A DNA stretch of 64,000 bases from Thalassotalea sp. (GTDB taxonomy: Bacteria > Pseudomonadota > Gammaproteobacteria > Enterobacterales > Alteromonadaceae): positions 1 through 64,000 of the forward strand of contig JAKVCY010000009.1 in NCBI GenBank assembly GCA_022448425.1, written 5' to 3'. Below are positions 27,926 through 37,456 of the stretch, piece by piece. The translations under genes were made by a program, and so were the position numbers. Below the pieces are notes generated by a model. That model ran no database searches, was not told the DNA's origin, and saw only the letters and a list, made by a program, of their open reading frames with translations. Position 1 is the stretch's first letter. Every line of letters begins with the position of its first letter.

Positions 27926-29135
27926 AATTTTAGGGGCCTTAACTCTACAAGCTGTAGGCGTTATTTTTAATTACTTATTTACTTTGCTTGTAGCAATGTA
28001 TGCTGGTGACTATGTAGCGGGAAAAATATTTTGGTATTTCAATGTAATAATAGCTCTATCAATGCTTTCTTTGTTTGGTGGAGAGGCTTGGATAGTAACG
28101 CTTTCGAGAGAACCTGGAGCAAATAGAGAGGCTATCTATAGGTTAGCCTTCAAGCTTTCACTTCCTTTATTGACTTGCTCAATAGTCGTTCTATTAGCTT
28201 ATTTAACGTTAGTAGAAAGAGAGCCTTTCATTAGTGGCTTCGTAATCGTACTTTCGCTTTTTTTCTATCTTTGTAATGCCCTCCTTGCTTCAATGGCTGA
28301 AGCTGAGGGCAAAGGTCGATTGTCAGTATATTTGAGAACGTTATCGCCTTACGTAGTATCTGCCCCTGTAGTTTACTATTTAGGCGAGAGCGGGAATGTT
28401 ACAATTGAATTGGTTTTCTTTGCACTATGCATATCTTGCTTTATTTCATTTGTTGCTGTGCTAATGGCGAACGAAGGCCTTATAAGGCGCGTCATTTCTT
28501 ATTCTCACAGTAGCCCCAGAAAAGATAAACTTACAAATCAATACAAACAGAAGCAACAATATTTCTACATTTCTTTTCTCAATTATATATTCGTGTGGCA
28601 TCCACTATTTGTAGCTAAACCATTTATAAGTTTCGAGCAATTAGCTGAACTAAATTATTACATGAAAATTTGTAATTTAGTGGGCTTACCTTTACTTGTC
28701 GTAGGTGTTTTTTATGCTAGAAAACTCGCCAGTACGAGTGATTTAGCTTTACGTTGGAGACTCTATAAAGAGTCTTGCTTGGTTGCTTCAGCGTTGGGTT
28801 TCATACCTTTTATTGTCATTGTGTTTTTTACACCATTGTTCACATTTTTTTTGAGCGAGAACTATCAGGGGGGAAGTTGGGTCACGATACTAGCTTTAGC
28901 ACAGCTTATTTATATGTTTTTTGGGGCTCAAGTTGCAATGATGATAGTATCTGGTCAACTAAAACAAGCAAACAAAGTTTTAGTGTTTTTTACAATGCTG
29001 TCTCCCGTTTTAATTGCGATTAGCTCGCATCAATTAGGAGTGTGGGGGGTTTCTTTAGTGATTCTATGCGTTGCTATTAGTAGGCAAGTAGCAAACCATT
29101 TCCTGTTAATTAGATCTAAAGGTGGTACGGGGTGA
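27918..29135 (+). CDS. Polysaccharide flippase (Wzx-like, MATE/PST superfamily)
   Basis: The 405-residue protein has about 12 hydrophobic segments and no soluble domain, starting ILGALTLQAVGVIFNYLFTL as in PST-type flippases. Flippases move undecaprenyl-diphosphate-linked repeat units to the periplasm. It overlaps both neighbours (eight bases upstream, four downstream). The family is divergent, so the call rests on topology and context. Confidence 0.75.
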   Translation: MSRILGALTLQAVGVIFNYLFTLLVAMYAGDYVAGKIFWYFNVIIALSMLSLFGGEAWIVTLSREPGANREAIYRLAFKLSLPLLTCSIVVLLAYLTLVEREPFISGFVIVLSLFFYLCNALLASMAEAEGKGRLSVYLRTLSPYVVSAPVVYYLGESGNVTIELVFFALCISCFISFVAVLMANEGLIRRVISYSHSSPRKDKLTNQYKQKQQYFYISFLNYIFVWHPLFVAKPFISFEQLAELNYYMKICNLVGLPLLVVGVFYARKLASTSDLALRWRLYKESCLVASALGFIPFIVIVFFTPLFTFFLSENYQGGSWVTILALAQLIYMFFGAQVAMMIVSGQLKQANKVLVFFTMLSPVLIAISSHQLGVWGVSLVILCVAISRQVANHFLLIRSKGGTG

Positions 29136-30238
29136 GAATTTTTCATGTAATTACAGCTATTCAGCCTGGTGGAGCAGAAATAATTGCCAAATTATTGGCT
29201 AAATATGCTAGAAGCCCTGAGGATAAAGTTTATATTGTAACTGTAAGAAAACCTAAAAATGGCCCAGAACCAAACTATATTAAAGACTTCCTTGCCCAGC
29301 TTAAAAAAGCAAACGTTGATGTAATTGATGCTTCGACAACAGTATTTCCATACTTTGTCCCTGTTAAAGCATTGAAATTTATTATTAAGAACAGAGTAAG
29401 CTCCAAAGACCTCGTTCATTTGCATACGGATATTCCGGAATTCTTTGGAGCTTTTGTTCGTTTGTTTTCTAATGTAAAAATAATCCGCACAATTCACAAT
29501 TCTGTTTTTTGGCCAGAAAACCCTGTTGTTGGAAAGTTTGTCGAAAAAGTGCTTCATAACTCCCAACGAGTAGGGGTAACTGACAGAGTTATAGTTGAAC
29601 ATGATAAGTTTTTGAAAAATAAAGAAATAAAGCCTCTTCAGAATGCGGCAACTATTTATAATGGTGTGGAGTTTGATACAAGTTATGAAGACGCAAGCAT
29701 TGATCTGACGCTTGAACCTGATGCAGTGAATTTTTTGTTTATAGGGCGCTTAGAGCACCAAAAGGGGATAGATGTCCTAATTGATGCTGTGTCTTTGCTT
29801 TCCCAGCAACTTAAGAATTATGTTGTACACGTAATAGGGGACGGGCCGCTTAAAGATGAATTAAAGGGGAGAGTGAGTCGCAATGCATTACCTGTAACTT
29901 TTTATGGGGCAATCCCGAATGCGAGTCGACTCATTGGAGATGCTGATTGTGTGATCATTCCTTCTCGATTTGAAGGTTTTGGGCTAGTCGCGGCGGAGGC
30001 CATATTGCAAGGACGTCCAGTCATCGCCACTGATGCGCCGGGCCTAAGTGAAGTTTTTACAGGGACAAATGAGCACCTGATTCCCGTTGAAGATGCGCCA
30101 AGGCTCGCGCAGGCAATGACTGCTTTCACTAGCGAACCCAATATGCATCTGTTGAGTGATGAGACAAAAGAGATATTTAGCAAAAGATATACGGCAAAAG
30201 CGATGGCAGCCGCCTATTTAGAGCTTTACGGAGAATAA
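29132..30238 (+). CDS. Family 4 glycosyltransferase
   Basis: Start GTG 29132 overlaps the flippase stop by four bases. The 368-residue protein has a GT-B fold: an N-terminal GGAEIIAKLLAKYA loop, IGRLEHQKGIDVLIDA at about 206-221, and an EGFGLVAAEA donor-site motif near 285-294 with the conserved glutamates. It should use a nucleotide sugar to extend the lipid-linked repeat unit. Part of the continuous operon. Confidence 0.9.
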   Translation: MRIFHVITAIQPGGAEIIAKLLAKYARSPEDKVYIVTVRKPKNGPEPNYIKDFLAQLKKANVDVIDASTTVFPYFVPVKALKFIIKNRVSSKDLVHLHTDIPEFFGAFVRLFSNVKIIRTIHNSVFWPENPVVGKFVEKVLHNSQRVGVTDRVIVEHDKFLKNKEIKPLQNAATIYNGVEFDTSYEDASIDLTLEPDAVNFLFIGRLEHQKGIDVLIDAVSLLSQQLKNYVVHVIGDGPLKDELKGRVSRNALPVTFYGAIPNASRLIGDADCVIIPSRFEGFGLVAAEAILQGRPVIATDAPGLSEVFTGTNEHLIPVEDAPRLAQAMTAFTSEPNMHLLSDETKEIFSKRYTAKAMAAAYLELYGE

Positions 30239-30240
30239 AT

Positions 30241-31464
30241 TTGAATTTTCGATATTTTGCTGGTCTTCCAATCTATCTATTTATTCCTTTAATCTTAGTA
30301 ACTATTTATTCAGCACTTTGGGATATTTTAAGACCGCTAGGCGTAATTCCTTTGGCTATTGTTATCGTTTTCTTTTTATCAGGAATCTTATTAAGCAAAC
30401 GAAAATATCTGCTTATTCATATTCTTAAACCTTATGTCGGTTTTGCATTTGTAGTTACTTTATATATTTTGGCCTCCTATAAACAGTGGCTGCCATATGC
30501 ATATGACATCAAAATTTTTTATGATGCTAGTTTTATTTTACAGCAAGCGGTTGGCTTTTTAGTTCTCTTCATAACTGTTTTATTCTTTACATCGGTTTTT
30601 ATGTATAACCCTCAGCTTTTTGCTCGAAAACATTTCGCTAGTTGGTTGGTTATTGTTTGTTATTTCCTTTTTACCGTCGTCGGCTATTTTTTTGCTTCGG
30701 CGAGCTCTGCTGTAACTGGCGCGCCAATTGAGAGCTTAGGGCAATACTTTTCAATTGGTACACTTATTAATTCTGAGCTATTCATTACATTTTTAGCTGT
30801 TTTTCTAATATTTAATCATTTAAGAACGAGAAAAAGTCAGTTCTTTTGGCTTCTTGCGTTACTAATAATCTCAGGTTCATTTCAGTCCTCTCTCGCTGTC
30901 TTGTTGGCGATTAGTTTGTTAGCAATACCAGCTCAACTAGTTGTAGTTGGTTTTGTTCTTGGGCTGGTAATTGTCGTTCCCACGTCAATGGCCTTTCCAG
31001 TTGAGCTATTTGAGTTTGACCCAAATACTGGGTTACGTTCTATGTTTTGGTTAACAGGGCTAAATGATTTTATTGAGACGAATGGTATTGGTATTGGATT
31101 TGGTACAGAAGCATTGCAGCCTCAATACTATGCAATCTATCGAGAGTTAGCGATTCTTGATGTTGACAGCCAGTTTGACCGCTTTATGACAACAGGGATG
31201 CATAATACGTTTATTGATGTGATGCAACGACTCGGTATTCTTGGCATTGGTTGCTTCACTTGGCTTGTTTTTAGTGCCGGCAAAGGAGTTTTTAGATCTA
31301 ACATGTTACCATTTGATGCATGGGTTTTCTGCACCTTACTACTCTCACTCTCAGTAAATGTAGCCCTTAGTATTAACATAATATTCGGGACCAGCTTAAT
31401 GCTTGGGTGGTTACATGCACGTAAATTAGTGTTAATTGATGAAATGAGAGATAGCGGTCAGTGA
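30241..31464 (+). CDS. Wzy-like polysaccharide polymerase
   Basis: The 407-residue protein has about 10-11 hydrophobic segments and a periplasmic loop with IGIGFGTE and MHNTFIDVMQRLGI, like the conserved loop of O-antigen polymerases. It would join repeat units in the periplasm. Start is TTG at 30241, two bases after the previous stop, and its end overlaps the next gene by four bases. Wzy proteins are poorly conserved, so the assignment rests on topology and position. Confidence 0.75.
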   Translation: MNFRYFAGLPIYLFIPLILVTIYSALWDILRPLGVIPLAIVIVFFLSGILLSKRKYLLIHILKPYVGFAFVVTLYILASYKQWLPYAYDIKIFYDASFILQQAVGFLVLFITVLFFTSVFMYNPQLFARKHFASWLVIVCYFLFTVVGYFFASASSAVTGAPIESLGQYFSIGTLINSELFITFLAVFLIFNHLRTRKSQFFWLLALLIISGSFQSSLAVLLAISLLAIPAQLVVVGFVLGLVIVVPTSMAFPVELFEFDPNTGLRSMFWLTGLNDFIETNGIGIGFGTEALQPQYYAIYRELAILDVDSQFDRFMTTGMHNTFIDVMQRLGILGIGCFTWLVFSAGKGVFRSNMLPFDAWVFCTLLLSLSVNVALSINIIFGTSLMLGWLHARKLVLIDEMRDSGQ

Positions 31465-32651
31465 AAGTTCTGATTATTCATAATTTCTATCAGATTGCGG
31501 GCGGCGAAGATGCCGTTTTTGAAAATGAAAGCACGCTTATTCAAGATAGTCATGACGTTGAACATTATATCGTGGATAACGATCATATTAATTCCTTTAT
31601 AGGCAAGATTAACGCAGCGCTTGGCGTTGTTTTTTCAGTTAACCAATATCGGAAGTTGAAAGCAAAGTTAATTGAGACTAAACCTGATATCGTCCATATT
31701 CACAATTATTTTCCTGTACTGTCACCTGCGATTTTCTATGCTTGTAAGTCTTTAAATATTCCAGTTGTTCATACACTACATAACTATCGCGCTATTTGCC
31801 CGACCGCTTTACTAATGCATGACGGAAAGGTTGATGAAAAGAGTATTCATCAAGGTCCGTGGTGGGCAATTTCAAAGCGGGTTTATCGCGGCTCACTTGT
31901 AGGAACGATGCTCCTAGCAACTATGATTTCGTGGCATCGATTTATCGGCACGTGGCAGCGCAAAGTTGATCGGTTTATTGCGTTAACGGAGTTTCAAAAA
32001 TCGAAATATATTGAAGCTGGCTGGTCAGCGAAAAAAATTGCAGTAAAACCTAATTTCGTCAATGATCCGTTCAAAGACTGTGAGATGCCTGAAAAGGCAG
32101 GTGGTTACGCTATTTTCGTAGGGCGCTTGAGCCAAGAAAAAGGCATCGATATCTTGCTTGAGAGCTGGAGAACCGTGAATTATCCGCTAAAAATAATTGG
32201 CGACGGGCCACTGAAAAGTCTCGTTGAACAAAGCAATAATAACAATATTGAGTATCTGGGAAAAAAAGAAAAGCCGGAATTATTTGAATTGGTTAGAAAT
32301 GCAGATTTTATTGTAATGCCATCGACGTGGTATGAGGGTTTTCCAATGGTATTAGTAGAAGCGTTTGCTTGCGGAACACCAGCCGTGGTCTCAAATTTAG
32401 GTAGCATGGCGGAGATCGTAACCCCAAGTGAAACTGGCCTTCATTTCACCGTAGGTAACGCAATGGAGCTGTCATCTCGTATTAATGAGATACTGAGCGA
32501 TCGCGCAACTCTAACGTTAATGGGTGAAAATGCTAGGGCAAATTACCTCACAAAATATACAAGTGAACAAAACCTTCAAAAGCTGATGATAATTTACCAC
32601 GACGCAATAGCGAGCTCCCAGGTCTCATCAGCGAAAAATATGAGCCAATAA
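31461..32651 (+). CDS. Family 4 glycosyltransferase
   Basis: Start GTG 31461 overlaps the polymerase stop by four bases. The 396-residue GT-B protein has an N-terminal loop with GGEDAVFENE, then HTLHNYRAICP at about 111-121, and VGRLSQEKGIDILLE. A C-terminal EGFPMVLVEAFACGTP motif holds the two glutamates of the EX7E pattern. It extends the repeat unit. Confidence 0.9.
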   Translation: MKVLIIHNFYQIAGGEDAVFENESTLIQDSHDVEHYIVDNDHINSFIGKINAALGVVFSVNQYRKLKAKLIETKPDIVHIHNYFPVLSPAIFYACKSLNIPVVHTLHNYRAICPTALLMHDGKVDEKSIHQGPWWAISKRVYRGSLVGTMLLATMISWHRFIGTWQRKVDRFIALTEFQKSKYIEAGWSAKKIAVKPNFVNDPFKDCEMPEKAGGYAIFVGRLSQEKGIDILLESWRTVNYPLKIIGDGPLKSLVEQSNNNNIEYLGKKEKPELFELVRNADFIVMPSTWYEGFPMVLVEAFACGTPAVVSNLGSMAEIVTPSETGLHFTVGNAMELSSRINEILSDRATLTLMGENARANYLTKYTSEQNLQKLMIIYHDAIASSQVSSAKNMSQ

Positions 32652-32666
32652 AGGTAGGTAAGGCTA

Positions 32667-33431
32667 ATGAGAATACGAAGTAAAGTACTTGCCATGGACG
32701 TAGATGTCATCAATTTAACAGAGGCTGTTGAGGAAGTTAGGCTACTCTCTCAGTTAAATCGTGGTGCTTATGTTTGCGTGTCGAATGTTCACATGTGCAT
32801 GGAAGTATTTGATTGTGACTCTTTCCGAGACATCGTCAATGACGCTGATCTTGTGCTAGCTGATGGAAAACCTATCTCATGGGCACAGCGAGGCTTAGGT
32901 TTTCGAGGGGCAGCGCAGGTCCGTGGTCAAGATATTATGAATGCGCTTTGCGGTCTAACTGGAGAGAAATCACTGTGTATAGGTCTATATGGTGGAAGTT
33001 CAGAGGCATTATTATCTCAGGTTATTGATAAACTGAAGATAACTTATCCGGACATCTCCGTCGACTATCACTATGCTCCGCCTTTTAGACCGTTGACTGA
33101 TGAAGAAGATGTTAAGGTGATAAAGGCGATTAATGACGCTAATATCGACGTACTGTTCGTAGGGATTGGCTGTCCAAAGCAAGAGCGATGGATGGCCGAG
33201 CATAGAGAACACTTAAATTGTGTGATGCTCGGTGTAGGCGCAGCCTTCGACTTTATAGCGGGCAGTAAGAAACATGCTCCAAAATGGATGCAAAAAATTG
33301 GCTTAGAGTGGTTGTTTCGTTTATTGTCAGAGCCGCGCAGGCTGTGGCGACGTTATCTCAATACAAATCCACGCTTCATTTGGTTTTTTGCAAAACAGTG
33401 GCTACGTCGTCGCTCAATAAAGACTAACTAG
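32667..33431 (+). CDS. WecG/TagA/CpsF family glycosyltransferase
   Basis: The 254-residue protein shows family motifs DADLVLADGKPISWAQRG and FVGIGCPKQERWMAEH. The family transfers N-acetylmannosaminuronic acid, N-acetylmannosamine or glucose-type residues to a lipid-linked acceptor (WecG, TagA, CpsF, GumM). The donor here is not known. It follows the second GT4 gene by 15 bases and precedes gmd. Confidence 0.9.
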   Translation: MRIRSKVLAMDVDVINLTEAVEEVRLLSQLNRGAYVCVSNVHMCMEVFDCDSFRDIVNDADLVLADGKPISWAQRGLGFRGAAQVRGQDIMNALCGLTGEKSLCIGLYGGSSEALLSQVIDKLKITYPDISVDYHYAPPFRPLTDEEDVKVIKAINDANIDVLFVGIGCPKQERWMAEHREHLNCVMLGVGAAFDFIAGSKKHAPKWMQKIGLEWLFRLLSEPRRLWRRYLNTNPRFIWFFAKQWLRRRSIKTN

Positions 33432-33469
33432 TTTAAATTAAAAACAAAACGGTAAATAAAGGGTTTATT

Positions 33470-34606
33470 GTGGGAACTACTTCAGAGAAAAAAGTTGCAC
33501 TTATTACTGGTATAACAGGCCAAGATGGTTCTTATCTTGCCGAGTTTTTATTGGAGAAGGGTTATGAGGTTCACGGTATTAAGCGTCGTGCTTCATCGTT
33601 TAATACCGATAGAATCGACCATATCTATCAAGATCCACATAGCCCAAATCCGAATTTATTTCTTCACTATGGTGATTTGACTGATACCTCTAACTTAACG
33701 CGCTTACTTTCTGAAATACAGCCTGATGAAGTATACAACCTAGGCGCTCAAAGCCATGTAGCGGTTTCTTTTGAATGTCCAGAGTATACCGCTGATGTGG
33801 ATGCTGTTGGTACGCTTCGTTTGCTCGAGGCTATTCGTTTTCTTGGCTTAGAGAAAAAAACACGCTTCTACCAAGCGTCAACATCTGAGCTTTATGGTGA
33901 AGTGAAAGAGATCCCACAAACAGAAACAACACCATTTCATCCTCGTTCACCTTACGGTGTCGCTAAAATGTATGCCTACTGGATGGTAGTTAACTATCGT
34001 GAAGCTTATGGCTTACATGCTAGCAATGGCATTTTATTTAATCATGAGTCACCTCGCCGGGGAGAAACGTTTGTAACGCGCAAGATTACGCGCGCAATTG
34101 CCAATATTGCACAGGGCCTAGAGAGTTGTTTATACCTAGGTAACATGGATGCATTGCGTGATTGGGGCCACGCTCGTGATTACGTAAAAATGCAGTGGAT
34201 GATGCTCCAGCAAGATACGCCTGATGACTATGTAATAGCGACTGGTAAGCAGTACTCTGTAAGACAATTTGTCGAGTATTCAGCAAAAGAGTTGGGTATC
34301 AGTATCGAGTGGCAAGGCGAAGGTGTGGAAGAACGAGGTCTTGTTTCTGCCGTTACAGGAGAGAATGCCCCTAGTGTATGCGTTGGCGATGTAATTGTTG
34401 CAGTAGACCCGAAATACTTCAGGCCAGCAGAAGTCGAAACATTACTAGGCGACCCCAGCAAAGCAAAAGCAGAACTAGGCTGGGAGCCTGAAACGCCTTT
34501 TGAAACTTTAGTTGCGGAAATGGTTGAACATGATTTAGAAGTAGCGAAGAAGCACGCGCTATTGCAATCACATGGCTTCGAAGTCAATGTCGCGAGCGAG
34601 AGTTAA
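33470..34606 (+). CDS. gmd: GDP-mannose 4,6-dehydratase
   Basis: The 378-residue protein has [19 protein letters not shown] (NADP-binding Rossmann motif), the active-site Tyr/Lys of [12 protein letters not shown] and the GDP-mannose site [12 protein letters not shown], so it is a standard Gmd. It converts GDP-D-mannose to GDP-4-keto-6-deoxymannose in the cytoplasm. The start is a GTG at 33470. The next gene, two bases after its start-to-stop junction, completes GDP-L-fucose synthesis. Confidence 0.95.
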   Translation: MGTTSEKKVALITGITGQDGSYLAEFLLEKGYEVHGIKRRASSFNTDRIDHIYQDPHSPNPNLFLHYGDLTDTSNLTRLLSEIQPDEVYNLGAQSHVAVSFECPEYTADVDAVGTLRLLEAIRFLGLEKKTRFYQASTSELYGEVKEIPQTETTPFHPRSPYGVAKMYAYWMVVNYREAYGLHASNGILFNHESPRRGETFVTRKITRAIANIAQGLESCLYLGNMDALRDWGHARDYVKMQWMMLQQDTPDDYVIATGKQYSVRQFVEYSAKELGISIEWQGEGVEERGLVSAVTGENAPSVCVGDVIVAVDPKYFRPAEVETLLGDPSKAKAELGWEPETPFETLVAEMVEHDLEVAKKHALLQSHGFEVNVASES

Positions 34607-34607
34607 T

Positions 34608-35573
34608 ATGACAAAGTTGCGTATATTCGTCGCTGGCCACAATGGTATGGTGGGGTCAGCTATTGTTCGTCAACTTGCTGCAGATGAGAATGTTGAGCTT
34701 GTGGTTAGAAGTCGACAGGAACTAGACTTAACTAACCAGCAACAAGTCTCTGAATTTTTTAGCGAACAAGCTATTGAACAAGTGTATTTGGCAGCAGCTA
34801 AGGTTGGTGGTATTAGCGCTAACAATACCTACCCTGCTGACTTTATTTATCAAAATCTAATGATGCAGTGTAATGTGATCCATGCCGCGCACCAGGCTGA
34901 CATAAATAAGCTGCTTATTCTGGGCTCATCTTGCATATATCCGAAGCTTGCTCAGCAACCTATGAATGAAGCGCAACTGCTAACCGGCACATTGGAGCCC
35001 ACGAATGAGCCTTATGCTGTTGCGAAAATAGCGGGCATCAAGTTATGTGAATCCTACAAAAGACAGTACGATCGAGATTACCGCTCGGTCATGCCGACTA
35101 ACCTATATGGTGAAAATGACAACTTTCACCCTGAAAATTCTCATGTTATTCCGGCACTGATTCAACGCTTTCACAAGGCAAAAATGACAGAACAGCCTGA
35201 AGTTGTTGCATGGGGTACCGGTACACCAATGCGGGAGTTCTTGCATGTAAACGATATGGCTCAAGCGTCTATCTTTGTTATGAACTTACCGGTAGAGGAT
35301 TATCAAAAAAGTACGGAGCCTATGCTTAGCCATATTAATGTCGGCACTGGTGTAGACTGCACGATTAGAGAGTTGGTGGAAACGGTTGCGGATGTTGTTG
35401 GTTACAAAGGCGATATAGTATTTGATGCCACCAAGCCTGACGGTGCACCGAGAAAGCTACTAGACGTTTCTAGGCTTAAGAACTTGGGCTGGCAATATAA
35501 AATCAATCTACGAGATGGCTTATCAAGTACTTATCAGTGGTTTCTCGAACAAGAGACAATCCGCAAAGTATAA
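34608..35573 (+). CDS. fcl: GDP-L-fucose synthase
   Basis: The start is ATG 34608, one base after the gmd stop; an in-frame ATG at 34572 lies inside gmd. The 321-residue protein has [15 protein letters not shown], the catalytic [15 protein letters not shown] (Tyr/Lys), and [15 protein letters not shown], all typical of GDP-fucose synthase (epimerase/reductase). With Gmd it makes GDP-L-fucose, so the polymer or another glycan probably contains fucose. Confidence 0.95.
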   Translation: MTKLRIFVAGHNGMVGSAIVRQLAADENVELVVRSRQELDLTNQQQVSEFFSEQAIEQVYLAAAKVGGISANNTYPADFIYQNLMMQCNVIHAAHQADINKLLILGSSCIYPKLAQQPMNEAQLLTGTLEPTNEPYAVAKIAGIKLCESYKRQYDRDYRSVMPTNLYGENDNFHPENSHVIPALIQRFHKAKMTEQPEVVAWGTGTPMREFLHVNDMAQASIFVMNLPVEDYQKSTEPMLSHINVGTGVDCTIRELVETVADVVGYKGDIVFDATKPDGAPRKLLDVSRLKNLGWQYKINLRDGLSSTYQWFLEQETIRKV

Positions 35574-35609
35574 ATTGAAAACTCTGAGACCAATAAGATT
35601 AGAAACAAG

Positions 35610-35639
35610 AAAACGGAGCACTATAGATGCTCCGTTTTT
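35610..35639 (+). terminator. Rho-independent terminator at the end of the glycosyltransferase operon
   Basis: AAAACGGAGCA pairs with TGCTCCGTTTT around a short loop and runs into T residues. It separates the plus-strand operon from the convergent phosphoglycosyltransferase gene and could work on both strands. Confidence 0.85.
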
Positions 35640-35690
35640 CTTTTGATTCTCGCTCAATGGTCAAATATTCAATGAGGTAGCCATAAATGG

Positions 35691-37094
35691 CTAATAGGCA
35701 TTTTTATTTACAAAGCCTTTAAAAATCGTGAGTACAATGATCTTTAAATCGAAAAATAACGACCAGCGATGGATATAGGCTAAGTCAAACTCAATGCGCT
35801 TTTCCATTTTCTCTAGTGTATCTGTTTCACCGCGCCAGCCATTGACTTGTGCCCAACCAGTAATGCCGGGCTTTACTTTATGCCTCAGCATGTAGCCGTC
35901 GATGCGTTTTCGGTATTCTTCATTGTGAATTACGGCATGTGGTCGAGGCCCTACAATCGACATTTCGCCTTTTAAGACGTTAACAAATTGAGGTAGTTCA
36001 TCTAACGATGTTCGCCTCAAGAAGCCCCCAACTTTGGTTACTCTAGCGTCAAACTTCGTTGCTTGCATAACTTCATTTGTGTCTTTTTGCACTAGCGCCA
36101 TTGAACGGAATTTGTATATCTCTATTTCCTTGCCATCTAACCCATAACGTTTCTGTTTGAAAATGACTGGGCCGCGCGACGTCAACTTTATAGCAAGGGC
36201 AATAAAGCAAATAGGCACAATGATAATCGACATAATGATAAGGCTTAGCACAATGTCCTCTATGCGCTTTACTGTGAGGCTGAAGCCTTCAAAAGGAGAG
36301 TCGTAAACACTTAGCGTTTCCATATTCCCGACATGCTGCCAGCGGGCATGCAATAGGTTATATATGAAAAAGTCTGGGACGATATGGACCGTTGCTGTGG
36401 TATCTCTAAATTGGTTCAAAATTTGCATAATCCTAGCTTCGGCTTTCATTGGCATTGCTACGTAGACCTGATTAATTGAATTTGAAGATTTAACCACTTC
36501 AATACCTTCATCAATCGTACCACTGATCTCGAACTCTTCTTGGTGGGGTAATCGTTCGGGTGCTCGATCATCATATATTCCCGCTATGGTAAGCCCCTGT
36601 TGAGGGTTTAGCCTGATTTGCTCCGCCAATTTTAAGCCTGTTTCGGTGGCACCGATAATAATCACAGGCTTCGTATTCATGCCGAGCCTGCGAAATTGAA
36701 ACAATAGCTCTCTAAAAATGATCCGCCAAACGACCATTACTATTGCCGTTGCCAAAAACCATGAGCCGATGGCTAAGCGAGAATACACCGCTCCTGTTTT
36801 TGAAAAATAAGCGAGCATAACGAGCACGGTACAACATAAAACCCACGTTAAGGTCGCAAATGAAATCATGTTGAAGGTTGTCGACGTTCGCCATGAGCGG
36901 TAAAGGTTAAGTGTCTGACCAAAAAAGAGAAAACACGAAAGGCTTATCACTAATACCAGCTGGTAGTGAATATTAAATGGAACCTCATAATAATGGAGGC
37001 TAATGAGGAGTAATAATGAAATAATAACAAGGTCAACAACACGGTATAGCGCTGAAAAACTACTTTGAATAGTGTTTAAAAAACCGTTCGACAT
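35691..37094 (-). CDS. Polyprenyl glycosylphosphotransferase (WcaJ/EpsE type)
   Basis: The 467-residue protein has four N-terminal membrane helices, a CoA-binding-like Rossmann region (about 140-250), a further membrane segment near 280, and the bacterial sugar transferase domain. That domain carries FKQKRYGLDGKEIEIYKFRSM, RRTSLDELPQ, GPRPHA and KPGITGWAQVNGWRG. It transfers a sugar-1-phosphate (often glucose) to undecaprenyl phosphate and so starts each repeat unit. It is alone on the minus strand, head-to-head with the export genes across a 362-base promoter region. Confidence 0.92.
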   Translation of the reverse strand: MSNGFLNTIQSSFSALYRVVDLVIISLLLLISLHYYEVPFNIHYQLVLVISLSCFLFFGQTLNLYRSWRTSTTFNMISFATLTWVLCCTVLVMLAYFSKTGAVYSRLAIGSWFLATAIVMVVWRIIFRELLFQFRRLGMNTKPVIIIGATETGLKLAEQIRLNPQQGLTIAGIYDDRAPERLPHQEEFEISGTIDEGIEVVKSSNSINQVYVAMPMKAEARIMQILNQFRDTTATVHIVPDFFIYNLLHARWQHVGNMETLSVYDSPFEGFSLTVKRIEDIVLSLIIMSIIIVPICFIALAIKLTSRGPVIFKQKRYGLDGKEIEIYKFRSMALVQKDTNEVMQATKFDARVTKVGGFLRRTSLDELPQFVNVLKGEMSIVGPRPHAVIHNEEYRKRIDGYMLRHKVKPGITGWAQVNGWRGETDTLEKMEKRIEFDLAYIHRWSLFFDLKIIVLTIFKGFVNKNAY

Positions 37095-37456
37095 TGTTTG
37101 TTTTTGTTCCTTTTAGATGTCTGCGTTTGAGTCTAACGATTTATGCACCGAGATTAAAGCGTATCTTCAATCTCACGAATAGATAAAGTGCGCAAAAAAA
37201 ATTTATAATTTATACGCGCTTAAAGCAAAATCCTCATTGGATTGTGCGCAATATTTGTTTAATATTTGTTCTTTGCTTATCGTTGGATTCGCCTCGCTTG
37301 GACTGAATACCTTGATTGCTCGGTCTTATTAGCTAATTGTCAATTATCCAACTGCAAACTGTTTTTTATTGGTCTCAGCATATACCACCATTATGGATAA
37401 ACACGTATACTGACGCCAATTTTGAAGTAACTATAATAATTCTATAAGGAAGTACC
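37095..37456. promoter_or_regulatory. Divergent regulatory region in the exopolysaccharide locus
   Basis: This 362-base gap separates the initiating transferase (minus) from the outer-membrane barrel and export genes (plus). It contains AATATTTGTT twice, at 37250-37259 and 37261-37270, an 11-base period that could be a regulator site. AAGGAAG near 37446-37452 is the ribosome site of the barrel gene. No ORF or RNA gene is seen. Confidence 0.4.

Noticed and set aside
34572-34607. Longer start for GDP-fucose synthase inside gmd
   Set aside because: ATG 34608 directly precedes the Rossmann strand and follows the gmd stop, as usual for this pair.
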